Assembly: GCF_963678635.1 (NCBI RefSeq)
Contig: NW_026971385.1
Coordinates: 1-56,317, forward strand
Length of the DNA: 56,317 nt
Source: Symsagittifera roscoffensis
Lineage: Eukaryota > Xenacoelomorpha > Acoela > Convolutidae
Direction of reading: 5' to 3'
In this document: piece after piece, positions 11,042 through 20,274 of the stretch
How positions within the stretch are numbered: the first letter of the stretch is position 1
Layout of the letters: each line of letters begins with the position of its first letter
The notes under the pieces: model-generated
Told to the model about the DNA's origin: nothing
The model's input: only the letters and a program-made list of their open reading frames with translations
The model's database searches: none
Position numbers and translations under genes: made by a program

Positions 11042-12958
11042 TTGAAAGAAAGAACAGACGAGCACATGGCGAAGAACTTGTCGCGAATGACAAGAGAGGC
11101 GGAACAGCGAGAGTTACGCTTGAGAGACGACATGGAGAAGTTAGGAATTCAGCAAGAGCAGTCTCTTGGGACTCTTGACACAAAGATAGACGCGATGATG
11201 GAGAGGCGAACTCAGGCTATCATGGATAGGTTGCACGGGCTACTAAGCAGCAAGAGTGGACCAAAAGAGGGGGAACCGAACTCGGGAGGTCCCAGCAGGG
11301 AGCCGAGGGTGAACTTCAATGAACATCAAAAGAGGAAGACGTATGGATCCACTAGAGGCAGGGGCAGTTCATCAGGCTATGCCACCAGGGGTAATGGAAC
11401 ATGGGACCCGAACAGTAGAACAAGTTCAACGGGGAACAGACAAACCTCTAACGAACGACCAACGCAAGGCACACATGCGACTGGGAGAAGTGATTCCGGC
11501 ATCAGGGGGCATGCGAGCCCGAGGAGGAGTCATGTGGGCCAAGCGGGAAACACTCACGGCGATTCGGATTGCAGGGATGCATCGCATACAGAGCCTCAGA
11601 CGAGGTGTGAGGACACTCAGGCGGGACACTCAAGGGATGCTACGGCAATGGCCACGGCATTTGAACCCCTAAAAAGGTCTTTGGAGACATTCCTTACAAA
11701 GTTATCCAGAACCAATGAACGCAGTGAGAAGTCCAGAAGAGTCTTTAAGAAACCAAGATGCTACAAAGACGAATCTGATGGCTGTATTGTTATCTGGATA
11801 GAGGTAATGAAGCTGCATTTCGAGAAAGAGGACTTGTCGGAGAGACAGGAATGCAGTGCGCTCACCAGCAACTTGGAAGGGACAGCCCTGAACTGTGTCA
11901 TGGCCAAGAAGCAATATCAACGTGACACTGCTGAGAAAATCTTCGAAATCTTGTTAAACCGTTTCGAATCAGGGGTGCAGGGGCACCAGGTGATGATGCG
12001 CTTCGAGAAACGGAGGCAACGAGAAGATGACGCCATGATGGAACAAGACGCGGTACACATTGGATATGAAGCAGATGTGACAGCATATCTGCTCTACACC
12101 AACGGAACAAAAATCGGAGTCACAGGGCTTCTGGACACAGGAGCGGTAGTGAGTGTGATGCCGATAAAAACTTGGGAAAGAATGGGCTTCACGCGGGAAG
12201 ATCTGATTCCTACGAATCTCCGACTGGCCGCAGCCAATCGAGGAGCTATCTACGTAGCCGGAAGAACACCAATAACGGTCCTCCACATGGGAGGACGAGA
12301 TCTTTGGATGAGCTTCCTGGTGGTAGAGAATCTGGACGACGCCGACCAATTCATCCTGGGCAGAGATTTTGTCAGGAATTTCGACGTGATGATTGACTTG
12401 AACAACGGTCTGATACGGATTAGAAACCCGGACCGAAAGTATGTTAAGAGACCAATCAATAGGATAATAACAGACGAAAACAAGGTACCAATTTTTTTGG
12501 ATAGAAAAGTAAAACTACAACCAGGACAAGCTGTGGTAGCAATTTTTAGAATGAGAAATTTGAATTCGTTAAGTGATAGTAAACAGGTTTGCTTAGTACC
12601 GAATCCAAATAGTCAGAGTTCGGTGATTTTAGGCCGGAGCTTCTCGGTAACGCGAAACGGACTGTGTGTCAGTGTGTTGTTGAACACACTGGACACCAGG
12701 GTTTCAATCCAGCGTGGAAAGAAGCTTGGCTACGCTTTGCCGATGAGGACCGACTCTGAGGAGACACAAAACTTGAAGAAATATAGTGTGAAAGACTGTC
12801 CTTATCATGCCAACAAAGATAAAATTTTAAAGAGTATTAATGAATTAAAATCTATTCATAAATTGTTTTCAATGAAATCCGAAACGGACGACGGCTTATC
12901 AAGCTGCTCGAATTTTCCGGAACGCCCCTCGTCATATGAACTAGAATCTGGAATCTGA
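11042..12958 (+). pseudogene. Gag capsid-like region fused to aspartic protease
   Basis: The 638-codon frame opens with a charged coiled coil (residues 1-75) and a basic Gly/Ser/Arg-rich linker (80-200). A region resembling the retrotransposon Gag/capsid family follows (about 240-335: a Trp-Ile pair, the LEGTALN turn, then FEILLNRFE). The retropepsin-like protease has the catalytic LLDTGAVVS (Asp at residue 365) and flap and ILGRDF (438) blocks. Gag joins directly to the protease with no CCHC zinc knuckle, which is unusual. The frame ends at a TGA (12956) created by a 7-bp tandem duplication of GAATCTG (12944-12957). The start at 11042 is only the first available codon after an upstream TGA in the same frame. 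Confidence 0.85.
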
Positions 12959-13271
12959 CAAACCAGTTTTGCCAGAGATAGAACATTTAAAAGGGAAAAT
13001 AGGTGAGGGAGATTTCGAAAAATTACGGGACCTCCTAAATCGGAACGCAGATGTATTTTCAAAACATAAGGCGGATATCGGTTGCTGTAATTTCGTCGAA
13101 CACGAAATCGAACTAGAAGAGGGCGCCGTTCCCCATAGGGAAGGCGCAAGACGAATGACGCCACACAAATCGGAAGCGTGCCGAGCGGAAATAGAAATGT
13201 TGCTTGAATACGACATGATAGAACCCTAGAAAATGCCATGGGCTTGCGGGGTAGTAATGGCGAAAAAGAAG
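12958..13271 (+). pseudogene. RT N-terminal segment, broken
   Basis: This frame continues the polyprotein after the duplication break, through the linker that normally precedes RT (conserved IEHLKGKIG and a VFSKHKADIG block, typical of gypsy pol where the element's H(N)DIG-like motif sits). An in-frame TAG lies at 13227-13229 at the point where gypsy RT has the residues before PWA. The frame continues with PWACGVVMAKKKG and is then lost at the G run 13271-13275, where one base appears to be missing relative to the downstream frame. Its phase differs from both flanks, so at least three lesions fall within 330 bp. Confidence 0.8.
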
Positions 13272-13272
13272 G

Positions 13273-15768
13273 GGGCAGCTTAGATTCTGTTGCGACTTTC
13301 GTTACTTGAACGCGGTAACGATAAAAGATGCGTACCCGATACCGCGAATAGACGAGAGCCTATCTAAGCTTGGTGATGCCAAATTCTTCACCACATTGGA
13401 CTTAGGTTCTGCCTTCTGGCAGGTCCCTCTGCGGAAGAAGGACAGAGAGAAAACCGGATTCGCGTGCGAATTGGGATTGTACCAGTGGAAGAGGATGCCC
13501 TTCGGCTTGTGCAATACAACGGCCACTTTTCAAAGACTGATGGCTCAGGCTTTGACGAGAGTGACCAAGAAGTACGGGAATCTCGTGATGTGTTACGTGG
13601 ATGACGTAGTCATAGCGACACCGACCCTGGAAGACCACATTGATAGGCTTGATGAGGTCTTTGGATGCATGAAAAGAGCAGGATTGAAGTGCAAACCATC
13701 GAAATGTGAAATCCTTAGGGATTCGATAAAGTACCTGGGAAGAATGGTGGATAGGCATGGTGTGAGGCCGGACCCGGAAGCAGTGGAAGCAGTGTTGACA
13801 TGGAAAGCCCCCAGAACGGACACACAGCTCCTGAGCTTCCCAGGGTTTGCTAATTACTACCGAGAATTCATAAAAGGATATGCGGACAAGGTGTATCCGA
13901 TGCAGAAGCTGATGCGCAACAAGGGGAAAAAGTTCGAATGGAACGATGAGGCACAGGTTGCTTTCGAGAACATAAAGCGGGAACTGTGCGAAGCGCCAGT
14001 GCTGGGCATGCCTACAGAAAAGGGCATGTATGTTCTCGACACAGACGCATCGGTGGTGGCCATCTCAGGAATCTTGCATCAAGAACAAGAATGGAACGGA
14101 AGAACAGTTCTCCGTCCCATTGCATACAGCAGCAAGGTCATGAGTGACACAGAGATGAAATATGGCGCACCAAAAGCAGAAATGTTTTTAGTAGTCACCT
14201 TCGTGGAAAAGTACCGCGCATACTTGGGGAGCGCTCACTTCAATTTACGCGTGGACAACAGAGCGTTATCCTGGTTGAAGACCTACTCGATGAATCAGAG
14301 TTATATTGGTAGATGGATAGTAAGTTTGGATGGCTACCATATGATAATCGAACATAGGATGCGTGATAAACACCAGAATGCTGACAGCGTCAGCAAGAAA
14401 ACTGAGTTCTATGAAAGATTGGAGCAGAAGCAGGCCAATCAGGTGGAAATAAAGGAGGGATTCTCGTTTCTGGACAAAGAAACTTATGAAGCGCTTCCCT
14501 TAACGAGATGGTTGGATAAGTCTGGACATCCAATTCCAGGGCACCCTGAGTTACCTGTAGAGAAAGCAGCCGAGATAAAGATCCTATCCAAGGAGAACCC
14601 AGTCCCCTTGGATCTGTTGCTGCGCTCGAACCTGGTCCAGCAAGAACTCTCTCGCATGAACATAAACAGCCTCTCATTATTGGATAAAACGGTGCAAGTC
14701 ACACCGCAAGTGATGCGGATGCTGGGTGGATTGTTAGAAAGAGAAGTGACCATAGATGACCCCGAGTGGACAGCAGCAGTGGCATCGCTAACAGTCAGTG
14801 AGAAAGAGAAGATCATGCCGTCCAGACGACAGCACGAAGAGAACGAGAGGGATTGTAGGACAATAGTTCAGCAACTAGTATCCTCAATACCCCAAGAGAT
14901 TTTAACCAGTACTTCTTACGGACAGAAAGAACAGGGGAGCAGCAAGCGAAAGAAAACCGTCACCTTTGTGGACCGGGATAAAGAGGTAGAACAAAATCTG
15001 CTGCAAGACTATTTGTCCGGGGAGAAGGATGATGAGAAGAACCAGCGATCACAAGATCAACACCCGGGACAAGAAAATTTGTCCGGGGAGTCTGAGATAG
15101 ACGAGAAAATTCCTGATGAGAAACAGGACCTAGAGAACAAGGTTGGGTCCGGGGAGTTCAGATGGATGCGAAGAAAGCACAGACATGATCTGGAGGAGCG
15201 TGCAGTCTCCAGCACAACCTCTTCGACGGATGATAATTCAGGAAGCTCAGGAATGGACACCTATTCAGACAGGAATTCGAGCTCGGGATCAGAACTGTCA
15301 GAACTGGCGATACACACGCTACTAGTGGAAACTCGGGCAAGGGACCTGGACAGAGAAGTGTACCAGGATCCTGACAGCGATCGCTACCTTATACCAAGCG
15401 AAAGAGTCTTTGACAACGCAGCGGATGACTTGGAGACAATAGCGGTATCGAAACGCTCGATAAGCCTGTTGCCGCAGAAAGAGGTAGTCAGGACTGATCT
15501 TCTGTCGTTTGAACAAGAAACACAACCGTTGGCGAAGATTTGGTGCGTTAAGATGGAAGAAGACACACACCATCCCAACGAGCTGAATGGTCAGATGAGG
15601 GTCATGAAGACGTACTTGAAGGCGAGATACAGACTCTCGGACCTTCTAAGGGCGCAGAGAAATGATCGCATGACAAGCAACCTGAAAAGGTGGATCGAGA
15701 ATGGTTCGCCGGATAAAGGGGACCTCGAGGAAGATAGTTATCGCATCCTGAGACAATACTTCATGTAG
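13273..15768 (+). pseudogene. Reverse transcriptase, RNase H and long spacer
   Basis: The RT fingers and palm start before 13306 (LRFCCDFRYLN). YVDDVV, the polymerase active site, is at 13594-13611, followed by the thumb and connection (KPSKCEIL, YLGRMVD, FANYYREFI). The RNase H Ty3-type domain has an Asp at 14038 (LDTDAS), a Glu in PKAEMF near 14176 and a VDNRALSW block near 14251, as in active families. After RNase H there is about 450 residues before the integrase, where gypsy pol usually has under 100. This spacer is acidic and Ser-rich and contains three copies of a Leu/Gly-Ser-Gly-Glu motif spaced exactly 22 residues apart. It ends at an in-frame TAG (15766), beyond which the same frame enters the integrase. 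Confidence 0.95.
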
Positions 15769-16608
15769 AAGGAAGGGAGGTTATATTTGAACAAGGACGG
15801 GATTGTGGCTTGCAAAAGAAGGGAGGAAGACAGAGTCCTATACAAGTATAACGCGATAGTGTTACCGCAACTCTATCAGACAGAACTATTATTCAGGTCA
15901 CATGATCAAATGGGCCATCAGGGGATCGACAAAGTATATCAGAGGATTCTGAAGCGCTTTGTGTGGCCTGGGATGAAAAAGGCCAGCGAGAAATGGGTAA
16001 CAGCATGTCTGTCATGCCAACAGGTCAAGGATCCAAGGAAGTTGCGATTTCCTTTACAATCGATCGAGTCGTCTGAATTCAACGAGGTGGTGCAAATAGA
16101 TCACCAAAAGATATGCATGACAGACAATGGTTATAATCAGGTGCTGATCATGATAGATCATTTTACGAAGTATGCAGAGGCCGTGCCCTGCATAAATGCC
16201 TCGGCGGAAGAGACATGCGACCATCTGATCAATACGTGGATAGCGAGACATGGTTGTCCGATGACGTTTCAATCAGATAATGGAACAGCTTTCGTAGGAG
16301 AGCTTACAAAAGAGCTTATGAGACGCTCACAGGTCGCTCAGGCTCACTCCACGACATACCACCCTCAAACTAATTGCTTAGTGGAAAGACAGAATAGGAC
16401 GTTAGTGTCGATGCTGAGAGTATATTGTTCCAGGTACATGACCGATTGGGACAGATACCTTCCACAGGTGATGGGAGCATATAACAGCACGCAACACTCC
16501 ACCACTGGAGTCAGTCCACACATGATGCTAACTGGACACGAAAAGTCTTTACCCTTAACCTTCTACCCAGAATATGAGGGAAAGAAACGTCCCCACAGGT
16601 CTACGTGA
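15769..16608 (+). pseudogene. Integrase, zinc-binding and catalytic core
   Basis: In the same frame as RT/RNase H, separated from it only by the TAG at 15766-15768. HHCC zinc domain: His in HDQMGH (residues 39 and 44 counted from 15787) and CLSC (74, 77). Catalytic core: Asp in QIDH (105), Asp in SDNGT (164) and Glu in VERQ (200), giving D,D(35)E spacing. HPQTN-type motif before the glutamate (YHPQTNCLVERQNR) is the standard gypsy signature. The frame ends at a TGA (16606) after a one-base phase change around 16585-16598. The C-terminal domain continues in another frame from 16590. Confidence 0.95.
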
Positions 16609-18251
16609 GGGATGTGATCAGACGCCAACAGGAGTTGAACGATTTGTGTAGACGAAATACTCAGCAGGCACAGGCAAGGCAGAGGAAAAAATTCGACAAG
16701 AAAGCAGCTGATGCAAAGGCTTACTCGGCGGGAGACTACGTATGGGTATTTCAGAACGTTATACCACCGAAAGGGACAAAGAAGCTCCTAAAAAAGTGGA
16801 GGGGACCCTTCATGATTACAGAGGTGCACCAGGAGGGACGCTTTTATAGACTGAGTACTGGCCGAGCCGCCCACTACGAGAATATAAAGCCACGCAATCT
16901 ATCGACAGAAGACTGGTGTATACCTGCAGACATGGAAGAAGGGGATTATCTAGTGATGGATCCTGCTTGTGAGGTCAATGAAAAAGGCACCAGGGAGAAG
17001 AACGATGGAAACGAAGTCGTAGAGGAAGGTACGGATACACCGCTGGACCTGGATCCAAACGAACAGATCGAAGCGGACGATGAAACCTTACCCTACGCAG
17101 AGGAAGATTGGCAGGATCCCGAACAGATAGAGGTTCCCAAGAACTTTGAACCGGATCTTCCGTTCACGATACAGACTCGTCAGAAGGACGGGAAGAGACC
17201 AAGAAAGAAATACAATCCTTACGGTGACGACTTCGTAGTGGACAGGATAGATCTGAAGAAGATAGTGGAGAAAGTAGTGGGGCTAGAGGAAATAACTGTG
17301 TCACAAGACATTGACATAGTCGATGATCACGACGATGAGTGGGTTGACGACTGGTCGAAACCCGAGGTAGAATTCGACGACGAGCAACAGCAGTCTTACG
17401 AACAAGACTTGACGAACCTGCGTGTCTTAGAGTGGCTGAATGAAACGACCTCGGATCCTGAGGAGACCAGTGTCACGATTCAAGACGTAGATCGTGAAAG
17501 CATGAAATACATCAAGACCGAACGAGATGATCCTTCCTGGGCTGCCCAGGAAGGACGACTACTCATTCCGGCTTCTAACCTCGACTTGATACCCGGTATG
17601 CGATCGACGGGGACGTCGATGGATATTTTTGTCCGGGGAGTGGGGGTAGGACTTACCCACACTGAAAACTTGATAATAAAAAAATTAAGAATAGCAAGAG
17701 AAACAGGAGACTTAGAAGCAGAAACAGGCGAAGAACCTAAGAAACCTGACATAGGCAGGGTAGTTGAGTCATATTTTAACTTACCAAATGAATATTCAAG
17801 TAACATAATACTAACAGACAGTGATTTCATTTTCACAAACAGAACTTGTGCGATAGCAATCACAGCAGACATGAGTTTTAGGACAGCGCTAGCGGCAGAT
17901 TTTAAGAGAGAATACAAAAACGTGGAATTCCTTTGGAAGCAAAGACCAGGGATAGGGGGCGTAGCAGCCTTACCTCCGGCGGCGTCGCAGATACCGGGAA
18001 AACACTTGTGCTTCTTGGTAACTAGGGCAACGGAGAAGCAGCACGTGGACCCAGAGAGCCTAGTCTTGTCCTTAACGAGGCTGAGGGACTTCCTTGTGGA
18101 AATGGACGTGAAGGAACTCTCGCTTCCAGTGTACGATCCAAACAGAGGAAGACTGCATCCTCGGGAATTGTACGCGCTTGTACACGTGATATTCTCTGAT
18201 ACGAACATACAAGTATATCTACATAAGAAATATTACTTAAGTATAGGCTGA
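16590..18251 (+). pseudogene. Integrase C-terminus, acidic linker and macro-like domain
   Basis: Counting residues from 16605, the first ~110 complete the integrase (RRQQELNDLCRR helix, GDYVWV, then WRGPF and the HYENIKPRNL block of the GPY/F module). A strongly acidic, disordered-looking linker covers about 115-330. Residues about 400-545 have the order of a macro domain of the TARG1/OARD1 type (separate entry). The frame is open to TAA-free termination at TGA 18249. A domain of this kind after integrase is not part of standard Ty3 pol. The frame differs from the upstream integrase by one base, which I read as an indel in this copy rather than programmed shifting. Confidence 0.85.
17800..18240 (+). 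other. Macro (ADP-ribose-binding) domain, TARG1/OARD1-like
   Basis: Features seen in order: a beta strand with NRTCAIAITADM (macro: xxCAHCISxD), FRTALAADFKREYKNVEFL (macro: helix with GIA..F...FG.V..L, with Lys in the helix as in the TARG1 catalytic lysine), a GGVAALP strand (macro: GEVAVL), HLCFLVTRATEK (macro: YIYYLVTK....), a Ser/Leu helix, ELSLPVYDPNRG (macro: xLSMPRIGCGLD) and a final strand with SDTNIQVYL (macro: xDTDIKITVY). The Gly-rich IGCGLD loop is replaced by YDPNRG, so binding may be altered. Macro domains bind or hydrolyse ADP-ribose on proteins and nucleic acids. This rests on my reading of motifs without a profile search. Confidence 0.65.
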
Positions 18252-18672
18252 GTGATGTGCGAGAGAGTGTTAGGCCAAAGACTAAGTTGTATGTAAGATG
18301 TGTTATGTTATGTTATGTTATGTTATGTTATGTTATGTTATGTTATGTTATTGTTAGGTTATTAAGATCATGGGTAAGTAGGGGTTAGTGACCATGAACA
18401 ACTAAATGATGATCTTAGGAATAGATCCAAAGTTTGGACTGTCCAATCTTAGGTCGAATTCCAAAATTTTAGAAACCAATTGATTTTAATAAATTTTACG
18501 ATAAATATCTTTTTATCTGAACTGTTTTTAAGCAAATTTTAACGATATATGTTAAGGTGAAACAGACAAGTGTGATATTTGTGACTTATTTTCTAGATCC
18601 TGATTGATCATTTAATTACTCAATTGAGTCAAAGTTTTGGAATCAAAACCGAATCGAACTTGAAAGAATAGA
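18252..18672 (+). other. Gap between pol and the accessory genes; possible intron
   Basis: Non-coding 420 bp. It holds ten perfect TGTTA repeats (18301-18350), a strong donor-like GGGTAAGTAGG (GT at 18374) and an acceptor-like TTATTTTCTAG ending at 18596, followed 76 bases later by the ATG of the next ORF (18673). Splicing or a subgenomic promoter here could provide an mRNA for the downstream genes. Neither is demonstrated. Confidence 0.4.
18301..18350 (+). repeat. (TGTTA)10 microsatellite
   Basis: Ten perfect tandem copies of the pentamer TGTTA, between the pol stop and the accessory gene block. Confidence 0.98.
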
Positions 18673-20274
18673 ATGGATAACTTCAACTTGGATGAATTGA
18701 TGGACCTGGCAGAAGCATATGTAGGAACGATGATAGATGCGATCTATCGTCGGCTGATCGATCGAGACTTCGCTCTGGAGGACCCAGAGGTAGTCATGTT
18801 GCTGACCGCCCTGATCAACATCTTGGGGCGCGACAACCGTGGGGACCGCCCCACGGAAGTCCTGTTGATGGCAGCATATGAAGAAAGAGGAGTACTAGAC
18901 CGCCCGAACATGAGAGTGATGAGGTGGAGAAACGGGGCTCTCTCAGGGAGTGACTTGGCCAATGAGCCTGGATTGGGAAGTTCTAGGACTTATCAACCAG
19001 GTGAGATGCCAATGCCCTCCAAGCCCAAACCTGGGCTGACGAGAATGCATCGGGAGATGAACAGCGAGGCGACCTCGTCTGGTTCACCACTGAGAGCAGC
19101 TGTGCCACCAAAAAGGGCGAAAGTAGCACAGAAAGATCAGACGAACCAAACCATGCAAGATCTGGATGAGATGAACGATGAACTGAAAAGTACGAAGAAG
19201 GAGCTGGACGAGATGACCAGAAGCATGCTCCAGATGGAGGAAGATCGGGACATGTGGAGAAAGTTGTTTGAAGACTGCAACAAAAAGCAGGGTCAAGAGA
19301 TTGAGCGCTTAAGGCAGGAATACAAAGAGCGATCGGAGCAGGTGGCGTTGACAACGGCCGTGGAGAAAGTGATACCTGCAAGGGATATTCCTCGTGGGCA
19401 GTCCCCGATGGAGCTCTTGACGCCTCGAGAAATGAGTCAAACAACGGAGACACGGCTCCCAGCAGAGACAAATCGAGTAACAATCCCGGATCCTAGCGAC
19501 ACCTTGGGTGATCCCGTCGTAGAACAGACAGTGAGGAAACTGATAGAGACAGCTGGACGACTGGTCGCTAACAAGAATGAGCCAGGTTCCGGGGTGACTG
19601 CACCCTATGGAACGATTGACGATACGGGCAGAGTACGACTCTCCCAGACCGTGATCAGACAGGGGATAAGTGACGTGACACCACTCATGGGGAGCTCGAA
19701 AATCCCAGAGAGGAGAGTACGAAAGATGCCAGCGAAGAAAGTGTCTCGCATAATAGACGTGCAAAAGAATAATCAATTGAAATATAATTTCACGGGAGTT
19801 CCGGAGACAGATCCGAGGGCCTGCTTCAATCGAGCTACTTGGAGCCCGGCAGTAAGCCTGCAGCAACTACCACTCGGAACATCTCATCTGATACTGGGAG
19901 ACAGCTTGGTCAGAATGTTGTCGAATTTGAGGACCTCGTGGGTCACCACGGTGACGGCCTTTGGAGGCGCGACGATAGCCCAATTATATCGGATGGTGGA
20001 ACTGATGAATCCAGGGAGGATCCCCAATGTGATGATCTTAGTTGGGACGAATGACATCTCCAGAGGTTCAGATGAGCAGGAAGCATTATGGGAGTCAATG
20101 ATGGTGTGTCTGTTTACGACCCTCTGGCAGAAGTTCAATTGCGCGGTACTGACCGTTTGCACTGTGCCAATGAACGCGAGAAGCCTGACAGCATCAGGAA
20201 GAAGGCACAACGAGGGAGGCGTCAGGTGGAACAACATCTTGAGGAACCTAGCAAGTCGAAACGCCGAAGAATGA
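18673..20274 (+). pseudogene. Coiled-coil plus SGNH-hydrolase protein, N-terminal part
   Basis: 533 codons from ATG. Residues ~1-95 are helical and acidic. A long heptad-rich coiled coil spans about 160-245 (repeated Leu/Met with Glu/Lys), then a Ser/Thr/Pro/Arg linker. Residues 405-510 show an SGNH/GDSL hydrolase fold: block I LILGDSLV (Gly409, Asp410, nucleophile Ser411), a block II candidate FGGATI, and block III LVGTNDIS (Gly458, Asn460). The block V Asp-x-x-His is missing here but occurs as DGIH (20331-20342) in the overlapping next frame, so the domain is split by a frameshift. Similar esterase domains occur in ORF1 of some CR1-type non-LTR elements. The substrate is unknown. Confidence 0.8.

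Noticed and set aside
17480-18208. Minus-strand 242-codon frame inside pol
   Set aside because: It is the antisense shadow of the macro-domain region; the plus frame aligns with known motifs.
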